Below, in pieces: positions 8,975-17,371 of a DNA stretch of 42,023 nt. Every line of letters begins with the position of its first letter. Position 1 is the stretch's first letter. The notes under the pieces are model-generated. The model did no database searches and had not been told where the DNA came from. It was given only the letters and a program-made list of their open reading frames with translations. This stretch comes from Chloroflexota bacterium. Lineage in GTDB: Bacteria; Chloroflexota; Anaerolineae; Aggregatilineales; J027. The stretch is taken from NCBI GenBank assembly GCA_003697365.1, contig RFGP01000031.1:1-42023 (forward strand), read 5' to 3'. The translations under genes were made by a program, and so were the position numbers.

Positions 8975-9003
8975 TTGACGATCACCTTTGCCTCCGCTAC
9001 AAT
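8975..9003 (+). promoter_or_regulatory. Sigma70-type promoter for rplY
   Basis: TTGACG (8975-8980) and TACAAT (8998-9003) are 17 bases apart. The transcript would carry a leader of about 60 bases with a perfect 6-bp hairpin AAGCCT-TAA-AGGCTT (9035-9049) and a GAGGAG ribosome binding site at 9053-9058. Confidence 0.75.
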
Positions 9004-9071
9004 CAGCACGCTATGAAGCCAGTGAAAACCATGTAAGCCTTAAAGGCTTATTGAGGAGTTAGTTATTAGCG

Positions 9072-9725
9072 ATGTCAGAAAGATTTCCCCTTGAAGCAAC
9101 TTCCCGCGAAGTGATCGGGAAAAAAGTTAAGCAATTACGGGCAAAAGGGCAAATTCCTGCAGTAATTTATGGGCCAAAACAAGAACCGTTAAATATCGTG
9201 GTTCAATGGTCAAAGCTGCGCCCAGTCTTAAGCAACGCAGGTGGTACGCACCTTATCGATATTCAAATTGATGGAAACAAAATTCCAACATTAGTGCGTT
9301 CAGTGCAACGCCATCATATCTATAAAGACGTTGTTCTACATGTCGATTTTTATGCAGTAGATTTGTCTGAAACAGTGGTGGCTGCCGTACCTTTAGTGCT
9401 CATCAATGAAGAAGAGACTGCTCGTGAAATTGGTGGTCAAATCATTCAAGAACACTCAATGATCGAGGTCGAGTGCTTGCCTGATCGCATTCCAAGTGAG
9501 ATTGTCCTCGATGTTTCTAAGATCAAAGAGATCGGTGATTATCTCTATGTTTCTGACCTTCCTCAAATTGAAGGGGTCACCTATCTACTTGATGAAGAGC
9601 AACCCCTAGTACGCTCAGACTATCGTCCTGAAGCAGTAACTGAGGAAGTAGAAGAAGAGGAACTGGATACCGAAGTAGAGCCAGAACTCATTACACGCCA
9701 AAAAGACGAAGACTTCGAGGAATAG
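9072..9725 (+). CDS. rplY: 50S ribosomal protein L25 (general stress protein CTC form)
   Basis: This 217-aa protein is the long L25/TL5/CTC type, which binds 5S rRNA in the large subunit. The N-terminal ~90 residues hold the 5S-binding fold (REVIGKKVKQLRAKGQIPAV, IYGPKQEPLNI, then KDVVLHVDFYAVDLSE). The following CTC domain extends to about 185 (GGQIIQEHSMIEVECLPDRI, then DVSKIKEIGDYLYVSDLP), and the tail is strongly acidic (EEVEEEELDTEVEPEL). Length and order match the family. Promoter and leader are visible upstream and a structured hairpin follows the gene. Confidence 0.93.
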   Translation: MSERFPLEATSREVIGKKVKQLRAKGQIPAVIYGPKQEPLNIVVQWSKLRPVLSNAGGTHLIDIQIDGNKIPTLVRSVQRHHIYKDVVLHVDFYAVDLSETVVAAVPLVLINEEETAREIGGQIIQEHSMIEVECLPDRIPSEIVLDVSKIKEIGDYLYVSDLPQIEGVTYLLDEEQPLVRSDYRPEAVTEEVEEEELDTEVEPELITRQKDEDFEE

Positions 9726-9759
9726 CATATACCTTGTTTCGTCATAATAGTATGAGCAT

Positions 9760-9807
9760 AGCCTGCTAACACTACCCGTTATCGGGTAAGTTTATGTTGA
9801 GCAGGCT
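9760..9807 (+). terminator. Compound hairpin after rplY, possible terminator
   Basis: Nested inverted repeats: outer AGCCTGCT/AGCAGGCT (9760-9767, 9800-9807), then AACA/TGTT, then TACCCG-TTAT-CGGGTA (9773-9788). No real T run follows, so it may be a weak terminator or an mRNA 3'-end stabiliser. Confidence 0.45.
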
Positions 9808-9832
9808 AGTTCATTTCTCCCCTAGCGCTCAT

Positions 9833-9861
9833 TTGCCTATATTTTTCTGTTATAGGATAAT
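9833..9861 (+). promoter_or_regulatory. Sigma70-type promoter for the SH3b secreted-protein gene
   Basis: TTGCCT (9833-9838) and GATAAT (9856-9861) are 17 bases apart, 57 bases before the ATG at 9918. An AAGGAAG ribosome binding site lies just before the start. Confidence 0.5.
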
Positions 9862-9917
9862 AGCATTTAATTAAGGTGTATCTTTCCATTTATATATCAC
9901 AATAAGGAAGCAAGCAG

Positions 9918-12038
9918 ATGTTACGTCGTTATTTTATTATCGTGTTCATATTTTCTTGGTTTTTCATACCACAAAAAGCAGATGCTCAATCTGTCACGTG
10001 GCTGGCTTGGACTTATGATGATCTCAATGGCGAGATGATTCAAATCGACTCAAGCGGCTTCACTCATAAAAGCGTTATTCTCCCTAAAAATTCTAATGAC
10101 ACCTATCCGTATAATGTTGCTGTTTCACCTCAAGGTGATCGCGTTGCTTACACGCTCACAAATAGCAATGGGGATGTTGCTCTTTATGTTTATGACCTTG
10201 TGGGCGATGTAGTCTTAGCCCAATTTTATGTACCATTCTCAAATGCTATAGATAGCTTAAATTTTGTCGCCCGACCAGAAATTTTTTCGCCTGATGGATC
10301 ACAGATTGCATATGCATATGCACATCAAAATGAATGGATGCTTTCAATATTAGATATTAATTCTGGTGGGCAAGTTGTACTCCAAACTAGCCAACAATTC
10401 ACAGGCGAAATTCCTGTGCCTATGTGGTTTGATGGATTCACGGTTCATGTGACTATGGTACCTCTGGCAGCAGGGGGATTCACCAGTCTAAATAGCTTTG
10501 CGTGGGATACCCTAAGTAATACATGGCAAACAACCGACTTTTTCCCAGTACTCAATGCTGATATAGAACCTCGTACAAGTGAAGTTATTTTCCCAGCATT
10601 AGATACGCGCTTCAACGATCGTACTAATGACATGTTAGGTGTAGGCGTACACTACAATAGTGTACAAGTTTATGCTCCCAATATATCGCCTTTACCTTTC
10701 CCATTTTATGTGGATGAGATCAACACCATCGATGCAGCATATTTCATCCAAAACGGTGAGCGTATCCTACTCCAAACCACCCAAATTGACGGCGACTCTT
10801 ATGGCGCATTATCTGTCGTGGAACGTAGTGGCGCTGTGGCAGGACTATTGCCGTATGAAAACCTTTGGATTGAACGGATCATGGATGTTGGCGATGGATT
10901 TGTTTTCAGTACATCAACAACTGAATTAGAACGCTTTTTTCCTACATTGTCAGGCGTTAATAGCAGCGCGATTGTATATGTATCTACCACAAGTCAAATA
11001 CAAGGTAATTTGGGACAAGTTGTCTTTACGGGTATTCATGGCACAAACCCGCGATTGGTTTGGGCACAAGATATTACCAATCGTAATTTGCCAGATACCA
11101 CTAGTTGGGGACAAGTTGGCGTAGTGTCAGCGAATCCTCCGCAAGGTGTAGGGCTAAGTGATAGTTTTGTGATAGGCGATCTTGCGCGGGTTACGCCTGA
11201 AGGGAATGGCTTAAATTTGCGTGATGCACCTTCGATCAATGCTCGAACGCTGCGGCAACTCGCTGAGATCGAAATTTTAGAAGTTGTTGGTGGACCCCAA
11301 ACAGCAGATGGTTTCGTTTGGTGGCAACTCTCAGATGGTGCTATCACTGGCTGGGCCGCAGCAGGGGATACAAGCAACTTATGGCTAGAAGTTTATCGAG
11401 GCGGCTCGCTTCCGCCACCATCCGAAGCGCCAACCTTGTATTCTCCTTCCCCCAATCAGTTCATTGATGCTACCACAGACGCAATTGTCAATTTTAGTTG
11501 GAGCGATACCCCGAACGCCGAACAATATGCCCTTGAGCTTGATACTTGCTTTACGGGAAGTTGCACAACAGCAATTGCGTTTTATACCAACGATCCCTAC
11601 TATGCCGAAGACCTAACGAAGTATGGTTTTGGTGATTATCGGTGGCGTGTTGTTGCAATTGATGCAGTAGGTAATAGTTATCCGAGCGAATATCGTAACT
11701 TTACATTTGTTGATTCCACGAGCTCTGTGTCACCCAATAACAATGCCCCCATCTTACTCTCTCCTCAAGATGGTGATACCATATACGCCTTCCAACTTAG
11801 CTATAACGGGCAAACATTCCCACTTGTGTTTGAATGGCAAGGTATGTCAAACGTTTCAGAGTATGTGTTGGAATTTGAAGATTGCAGTAACGGAAACTGC
11901 CTACCTTTGATTGCATTTTATACGCCTGATTGGTCGTATAGCGTTAATTTATTTGATTTTGGCTATGGCTATTATCGATGGCGTGTTGTCGCAGCAAATG
12001 CCGCGAGCGAATGGCGCTATTTGACATTTACCGAATAA
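9918..12038 (+). CDS. Secreted multidomain protein: beta-propeller-like region, SH3b and two Ig/FN3-like repeats
   Basis: This 706-aa protein has an N-terminal signal peptide (hydrophobic core FIIVFIFSWFFIP, likely cleavage after KADA). Residues ~25-400 have repeated strand-rich segments resembling a TolB/WD-type beta-propeller (VAVSPQGDRVAYTL, then PEIFSPDGSQIAYAYA). A bacterial SH3 domain follows at about 420-485 (LNLRDAPSINARTLRQLAEI, ending ITGWAAAG); such domains often bind cell-wall peptides. Two related C-terminal repeats (about 503-600 and 612-706) share a C-x-G/N-x-C turn, an AFYT strand and YRWRVVA, as in Ig/FN3-like domains. It is probably an extracellular cell-surface binding protein of unknown ligand. 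It converges with the glycosyltransferase gene. Confidence 0.75.
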   Translation: MLRRYFIIVFIFSWFFIPQKADAQSVTWLAWTYDDLNGEMIQIDSSGFTHKSVILPKNSNDTYPYNVAVSPQGDRVAYTLTNSNGDVALYVYDLVGDVVLAQFYVPFSNAIDSLNFVARPEIFSPDGSQIAYAYAHQNEWMLSILDINSGGQVVLQTSQQFTGEIPVPMWFDGFTVHVTMVPLAAGGFTSLNSFAWDTLSNTWQTTDFFPVLNADIEPRTSEVIFPALDTRFNDRTNDMLGVGVHYNSVQVYAPNISPLPFPFYVDEINTIDAAYFIQNGERILLQTTQIDGDSYGALSVVERSGAVAGLLPYENLWIERIMDVGDGFVFSTSTTELERFFPTLSGVNSSAIVYVSTTSQIQGNLGQVVFTGIHGTNPRLVWAQDITNRNLPDTTSWGQVGVVSANPPQGVGLSDSFVIGDLARVTPEGNGLNLRDAPSINARTLRQLAEIEILEVVGGPQTADGFVWWQLSDGAITGWAAAGDTSNLWLEVYRGGSLPPPSEAPTLYSPSPNQFIDATTDAIVNFSWSDTPNAEQYALELDTCFTGSCTTAIAFYTNDPYYAEDLTKYGFGDYRWRVVAIDAVGNSYPSEYRNFTFVDSTSSVSPNNNAPILLSPQDGDTIYAFQLSYNGQTFPLVFEWQGMSNVSEYVLEFEDCSNGNCLPLIAFYTPDWSYSVNLFDFGYGYYRWRVVAANAASEWRYLTFTE

Positions 12039-12050
12039 CTTCAATCATTT

Positions 12051-12075
12051 TGAGGGGGCTGTTTCAGCTCCCTCA
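12051..12075. terminator. Hairpin between convergent genes
   Basis: TGAGGGGGCTG-TTT-CAGCTCCCTCA forms an 11-bp stem with one G-U pair. It lies between the stop of the SH3b gene (12038) and the convergent glycosyltransferase; its right arm contains that gene's stop codon. A short ATTTTA follows on the plus strand, so termination of the plus-strand gene is the likelier role. Confidence 0.5.
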
Positions 12076-13962
12076 TGGCATTTTATAGGTGTCTAGCAAT
12101 ATGGGTTGGGTTGGCTTCCGCCCTTCTGCATCATAAACAACCATATGTAAACTGTGTGCGCTTTTCCACTCTTGACAAGAAGCGATCAATTCAAAGCGCC
12201 CAAGTATCGGAACAAATGGAGTCCATCGAGTTTGTGGGTAAAAGAAACCCGCTGGTGGAGCATCTATTTGTGCTATGCGTTCCCCGTTTTCGTCAGCAAG
12301 TCGCACACTCACTAGTGTTGAGAGATAATCCGTTGTTCCACGCCACCACCAAGTTTGTATAATTGCTGAGCAAATGCCATTTTGGGGTTGTGGATAGTAC
12401 ACATCATATCCTAACAGACTTGGGCCATCTGGCGGCACTTGGATAACGCCGACATAATCAGCAATATGCGTTAGTATGTCCTCTTCAGGGGGGTGAATTG
12501 TATAGCTAACTAAAGACACTTCACGCTCTTTTGGCCACAGCCACCAAGAACGCTCTCCTTGACTGTAATAATCTAAAATTCCCCACCCTAATGCCGTTGG
12601 ATCCATCACTTCAGCTTGCCATGATAATACCCATACGCGCTGCCGTTCAGTAAAATTCTTTGATTTCAAGAGATCAAGCGCCTCATAGATTTCGATCTGA
12701 TGTTCAACATCAGTAAGTGGCTCATTAGGAATTCCGACATACTCAATAGGACTACGATAATATTCTGCAGCGGTGAACAAAGTGCCATCACGCAAAACGA
12801 GCAAATCATCAGGGTGCGCTTCTTCTCGTAAAATTGCGAAAGCAGCACGAAAATCGCCACGATATTCCTCTTCTAGAGGTACTTGTCTTGCCCACATCAG
12901 CAACATAAACATGGCCAAGCTAATCAGCAACATCACTTTGAGATTGATCGTTTTAGCCCATACAGTTATCCCGCCACTCAATAAAAGTGGCAGTGCTACC
13001 CATAAAGGCCACAAGTGCCTTCCTGAAAGTTTAGCGACAAACTGACTGGACAACACGACCATCACCACTAGTGGCAAAATACCCATGCCTAATATAAATA
13101 ACACTTCTGATTGTGGGCGACGTAGTAGCCAGCTTATGCCGATTAATAGGCCGAACCCAAAGATTATATAAGCGCGCTCAATAGCAATCGGTGTGAAGAT
13201 TTTTTGTCCATAAACCGCAAAGCTAATATATGTTTCAAACGCTGTTTGCCCAGAAACTGTGCCTTCAAAAGCTGTGCCGTCGTTAATATCTCGACCTTGA
13301 AGTAGAATGAGCCAACCTAATATACCAAACAAAGCTGGAGAAATACTTAGTGCTAAAAGACTGAATCTCGTTTTATAGTAGCGTATCTGCTTAAACAAGC
13401 TATATAGCCCTTGCCAAGCTATGAGAATCCATGCTGTATAGTGTGTATAGGCTAGCAACAAAAGTAAAATGCCATGTATTGCAAAGGGCGCTATACGCAG
13501 TTGTTGAGTCTGATAAGGCTTGTGCCACGCTTTTATCATCCACAACAAAGACCACACCAATATCATAATGGCTAGGCCATATGTACGTACCTCACTCGTT
13601 GCATACAAAAAACCACCTAATGGCAAACACAATAACGCCGTAAGCCAACCCGCGCTTTGCCGATATGTCAGTTGACGAGCGAGGGCTTGTAGTCCTGCAA
13701 TGGTTAAAAGGCCTGACCAATACGATAGTAACCGTAAGGCAAATTCGCTGCTGCCAAAAGGCATAGTCCATAATTTCAAAATCACAAAATGAAGGGGAAG
13801 TTGATTGTCAATTTGAGTTGTCCAATGCCAAATTTCTGACCAAGAACTAGTTGCTAAATAGGCATTGACCGTCTCATCATACCATAAGCTATCATGAGGA
13901 GCATGGACAATGATCCATCCCCAAGCGATGAGCAACACAAAAACATTGATCCAGTAACGCAT
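12073..13962 (-). CDS. Membrane glycosyltransferase, GT39/ArnT-like (GT-C fold)
   Basis: This 629-aa polytopic membrane protein resembles the GT-C fold enzymes that use polyprenyl-phosphate sugars. The first outer loop has the typical acidic motif (SLWYDETVNAYLATSSW) followed by the DNQLPLHFVILKLW segment seen in GT39/PMT_2 proteins. About ten hydrophobic helices follow to about residue 365, and then a soluble outer domain of about 260 residues without membrane segments. The donor and acceptor are not known; a cell-envelope glycan or protein is likely. Its ATG shares one base with the stop codon of the upstream GH13-like gene (TGATG), so the two are translationally coupled. Confidence 0.75.
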   Translation of the reverse strand: MRYWINVFVLLIAWGWIIVHAPHDSLWYDETVNAYLATSSWSEIWHWTTQIDNQLPLHFVILKLWTMPFGSSEFALRLLSYWSGLLTIAGLQALARQLTYRQSAGWLTALLCLPLGGFLYATSEVRTYGLAIMILVWSLLWMIKAWHKPYQTQQLRIAPFAIHGILLLLLAYTHYTAWILIAWQGLYSLFKQIRYYKTRFSLLALSISPALFGILGWLILLQGRDINDGTAFEGTVSGQTAFETYISFAVYGQKIFTPIAIERAYIIFGFGLLIGISWLLRRPQSEVLFILGMGILPLVVMVVLSSQFVAKLSGRHLWPLWVALPLLLSGGITVWAKTINLKVMLLISLAMFMLLMWARQVPLEEEYRGDFRAAFAILREEAHPDDLLVLRDGTLFTAAEYYRSPIEYVGIPNEPLTDVEHQIEIYEALDLLKSKNFTERQRVWVLSWQAEVMDPTALGWGILDYYSQGERSWWLWPKEREVSLVSYTIHPPEEDILTHIADYVGVIQVPPDGPSLLGYDVYYPQPQNGICSAIIQTWWWRGTTDYLSTLVSVRLADENGERIAQIDAPPAGFFYPQTRWTPFVPILGRFELIASCQEWKSAHSLHMVVYDAEGRKPTQPILLDTYKMP

Positions 13963-15881
13963 CAGCGGAGTGTATCTACCTCAAACATAATGCTATGCCC
14001 ACCGCTAAGCTCTACATGAATTGATAAACGCTCGCTAAGTCGAGTCATTCCGTCAAATCCCCAACGACCAATTGCCACGCTATCCCGTGCATACAGTTCA
14101 GCCTCACCAACTTGATAGTCAAACATCGTCATGTTAAATACGAATGTCAGTATTGTATCCTTGTTTGCGCGGCTAAAAACAAGCAAATTCGGATTATTGC
14201 TACTTCCCGGTAAAACTGTAGCGGGATCGGTATTGGTCAACAGTTCCTTATATTGTTCGCGCAAATAGAAAGCATAGCGAATTGCCCCTACCATATTGCC
14301 TTCACGTGTCCAATCAAACGCCCACTCACTAAATAAGGGCAATTTTTCTGGATCATAAAGTTTAAGCTGATCAGCATCGAAGCCTAACCCCGTATTCATA
14401 GGGTGCGACTCAAATAATTCAAAGCCGCTTAAAATAAAGGGCATTCCCGGCAATGCGACCATATACAATAAGGCTTGATGACAGAAACCCAGTGCATTCA
14501 TGCGGCTGGCCGCGCGTGGGGTGTTGTGATTTTCGGGGGTAATAAAGAATGTGATTTCAGGACGATGATAGGCGAGTTGATCAATAAACGCTTGCATTCG
14601 CTGAGGTTGATGCAAATCGAAAATCAAATACCCCATGACCGCATTATAGCCACGTTCGCGATTTTCGCTGCTGATGCTAAAATCCTCCGCCCAAAAAGCA
14701 AAATCAGGATTAATTTGACGTGCGGCTTCCATACATTCGCGCATTAACTGTTTAGGCAACGCATGGCCCATGTCCATCATTACGCCATCAATGCCATATG
14801 TGTTTTGATAATGAGGAATGACTCCAATCAACCTATCCCACAAGCTACGAACAGCATTTTCAGGAGTAGCCAGACGGCTATCATACATACGCAAGGTATT
14901 ATAGGCCATATAGTTAAAATCAGGATGATCGTACATCCGAAAGTAAGTAACATCTGTCCATGGGGGTTGAATACTCTCCGGTGGCCAATCCGTAAAAGCT
15001 CCGGGAATTCGTACAACCGTACCATCATCCAATGTGCCAAGCCAGCGCCCATTAATCATCTGAACTTGATCAGGACGTGGCGGCGATGTATACATTGCAC
15101 GATAATTTTCGGGGGGCGGCAACAGATCATGATACTGTCCAGAGTTCACCTTCCAATACAGCTCTCCTAGCTGTTCAGCTGGCCAAATGGGCGCACCAAA
15201 GCGATTGGGGTCTTTGGAACCGACTTCTCGATCAGGGATGTCTGCTCTGATCCAATAGAACCATTCGGGGTGTTCTGCAACCCAATCTGCGTCTTTTGCA
15301 ACCACACGAAATACAAATTCCATGACTACTCGTAAGCCAAGTTGATGTGCTGCTTCAACAAAAGCCTTGAAAAGTAATTCAGCACTCATATCAAGGGCAG
15401 GCTCAAGCAGATTTTCGTCAATAAGATACAAGTTGCGAATGGAAAAAGGTGAACCTAGTGTTCCTTTTTTACCATCTTTGCCAATCGCATTAATGGGTAA
15501 CAGGTGAACTGTGTTGAAACCCATTGAACGAATGTAAGGTAATAGCGCGATGCTTTTTAACAAGGTGCCTGTCTCGCGCCAACCATCAGCATTGATCTCT
15601 AATGTTCCTGAGCCATCATGATCAAATGCCGTCGATACACGAGGAAAGAGGTTATAAGTAATTGCATTTTGCGTCCAGTCTCCCCCTATGGGACCGGTAA
15701 CGAGTGATTGAGGCTCTGACTCTAGAATGGCTTGCAATCGTTCAGCATAAAAATCGTAGGGATTTCGCGTCTGCGCTGCCGATGATTCAAAATCGATCCA
15801 CAATCCCGGAATACGATAAGGTGACTTAGTATCTCGGCGTTGTTGTCTTAAACACTCTATAACTTCTTGTAAGGCAGACAT
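13962..15881 (-). CDS. GH13 alpha-amylase-like protein with altered active-site motifs
   Basis: This protein of about 639 aa has a TIM-barrel of the alpha-amylase family (NAITYNLFPRVSTAF, then LPYIRSMGFNTVHLLPINAI). Numbering from ATG 15881, the expected nucleophile region reads GIDGVMMDMGHALP (D370), without the conserved Arg two residues before the Asp. The acid/base region FWAEDF (E399) is kept. The region where most GH13 enzymes have NHD reads ENHNTPR, so the transition-state Asp is Asn. The DMGHALP stretch is somewhat reminiscent of GlgE, but the match is not convincing. It may be an active enzyme of unusual type or a glucan-binding relative. A GTG at 15890 is an alternative start. Coupled to the downstream glycosyltransferase gene. 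Confidence 0.75.
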   Translation of the reverse strand: MSALQEVIECLRQQRRDTKSPYRIPGLWIDFESSAAQTRNPYDFYAERLQAILESEPQSLVTGPIGGDWTQNAITYNLFPRVSTAFDHDGSGTLEINADGWRETGTLLKSIALLPYIRSMGFNTVHLLPINAIGKDGKKGTLGSPFSIRNLYLIDENLLEPALDMSAELLFKAFVEAAHQLGLRVVMEFVFRVVAKDADWVAEHPEWFYWIRADIPDREVGSKDPNRFGAPIWPAEQLGELYWKVNSGQYHDLLPPPENYRAMYTSPPRPDQVQMINGRWLGTLDDGTVVRIPGAFTDWPPESIQPPWTDVTYFRMYDHPDFNYMAYNTLRMYDSRLATPENAVRSLWDRLIGVIPHYQNTYGIDGVMMDMGHALPKQLMRECMEAARQINPDFAFWAEDFSISSENRERGYNAVMGYLIFDLHQPQRMQAFIDQLAYHRPEITFFITPENHNTPRAASRMNALGFCHQALLYMVALPGMPFILSGFELFESHPMNTGLGFDADQLKLYDPEKLPLFSEWAFDWTREGNMVGAIRYAFYLREQYKELLTNTDPATVLPGSSNNPNLLVFSRANKDTILTFVFNMTMFDYQVGEAELYARDSVAIGRWGFDGMTRLSERLSIHVELSGGHSIMFEVDTLR

Positions 15882-15921
15882 AAAAATCACTAACTACTTT
15901 CTTTAACTGTATTAAAGTAAA

Positions 15922-15949
15922 CAACAACTGCCATTGTAGGCAGCTGTTG
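15922..15949 (-). terminator. Terminator downstream of the LCP gene
   Basis: On the minus strand CAACAGCTGCC-TACAAT-GGCAGTTGTTG forms an 11-bp stem with one G-U pair, followed by TTTACTTT. It is 30 bases after the LCP stop and before the GH13-like gene, so it may terminate or attenuate. Confidence 0.6.
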
Positions 15950-15979
15950 GTTAATACGCTAGTATGATGATAGCAAGGT

Positions 15980-17260
15980 TTATTGATTATACCCTTCTCC
16001 GAAAACTTCAACCATAAGTGGCCCTAATGCCCACCGATTAGGAATGAGCACAGAAGCTCCATTTGGCGTAGTGTAGGACATTAAACAGCATTCCCAATCA
16101 ACAACGGCATTTTTGATATTCTCTTCAGGCACTTCTGCGGCAAATAAGGCTAACTGGATAATCTGATCTAATGAAAGCCCTGTTTCTACGCCTTCATTAA
16201 TGTCATTCCAAATTGGCAATGCATTCACAATGAGATCATCAATCATATTAAAGGACAACACCTTATCGCGTACCGCTAAAAGGATTTGCTGCTGTCGGCG
16301 ACCTCGATCAATATCATCGCTAGTATGTCGGCTACGCGCATATTTCAAGGCTGTTGCGCCATCTAGGTGCTGCCATCCTTGCTCTATGTAGAAAGGATCA
16401 TAACCATAGTTCATACTTGGATAAGTGGGATCATTGATGGTCTTTTCTACATAGACATCTATCCCACCAATACGATCAATGATTTTTATGAAGGCATTGA
16501 AGTCAATCATGACGTAATCATTGATGCGAATGCCAAAATTATACTGTACAGTTTGCATCGCTAAAATAGGGCCATAGCCGGGTTGTTGTAAATTCCCCAA
16601 TGTGCAAGCGGTATTAATGCGCTGTAGATCGCGATAGCCCGGTATTTCAACATATGTATCTCGTGGAATACTTAAAATACCGATGCGATCATTAATCGGA
16701 TCAAGGCTAATTACCATCATTGTATCAGTGCGACAAGTTGTAGAAGAGCTCTGTCCCGGTCGGTTATCCATGCCCATCAACAACACAGTAAAACGTTCTT
16801 CCCCGTCCCAAGGCACAATTTCTAAACTGTTGCCCTCCAATGCTCCGCGTATTTCACCGTTTTCATCGACTGCTTCTGGTGGCAATTCTTGCGGATCAAT
16901 GGCGCTGTAAATGATCGAAGTTGGTTCAATACTGGGTTGTTGTTGAGCGATGGCCTGAATGCTATCATCGTCCGCCGCTTGACGCTCTAAGCGCACCAAT
17001 ACAACAATTCCTAAGGTTACGATCAAGGTGAAGACCAAGATACTTAAGCCAGCCACAACCCAAATCCAGTTGTCTTGACGCGCCGCCTGTTGATAGCGAC
17101 GACGACGAGCTGAAATTGCCTCATAATTAGGGGGCACAAAAGGTGGTGGCGCAGCAGATGGTACGACTGGAGAACGATAAGGCTGTTCTCGCGGCGTATC
17201 ATGTAAACTCGATTGTCGAGTGTTATCGTTGTCTTGCATTGAGTTTTGCGATGAATTCAT
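15980..17260 (-). CDS. LCP (LytR-CpsA-Psr) family glycopolymer ligase
   Basis: This 426-aa protein would attach anionic or other glycopolymers from a lipid carrier to the cell wall. A cytoplasmic Pro-rich, charged N-terminus of about 66 residues precedes one membrane helix (WVVAGLSILVFTLIVTLGIV, about 68-90). The LCP domain follows with TVLLMGMDNRPG, CRTDTMMVISLDP, IGILSIPRDTYVEIPGY, RINTAC and, further on, DYVMIDFNAFIKIIDRIGGI and ALKYARSRHTSDDIDRGRRQ. These are the conserved Arg/Asp phosphate-binding positions. Location between mfd and a GH13/GT39 pair fits an envelope-glycan role. Confidence 0.9.
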   Translation of the reverse strand: MNSSQNSMQDNDNTRQSSLHDTPREQPYRSPVVPSAAPPPFVPPNYEAISARRRRYQQAARQDNWIWVVAGLSILVFTLIVTLGIVVLVRLERQAADDDSIQAIAQQQPSIEPTSIIYSAIDPQELPPEAVDENGEIRGALEGNSLEIVPWDGEERFTVLLMGMDNRPGQSSSTTCRTDTMMVISLDPINDRIGILSIPRDTYVEIPGYRDLQRINTACTLGNLQQPGYGPILAMQTVQYNFGIRINDYVMIDFNAFIKIIDRIGGIDVYVEKTINDPTYPSMNYGYDPFYIEQGWQHLDGATALKYARSRHTSDDIDRGRRQQQILLAVRDKVLSFNMIDDLIVNALPIWNDINEGVETGLSLDQIIQLALFAAEVPEENIKNAVVDWECCLMSYTTPNGASVLIPNRWALGPLMVEVFGEGYNQ

Positions 17261-17371
17261 TGAATTTTAACCTCATATGTGCAGATTTCACTCTTCATTC
17301 TAGAGCGAAATTGCACCATACTCAATCAGCGTATGATCAACGTTTAACAGATGTTAGGTTCTTGTGTAAGG

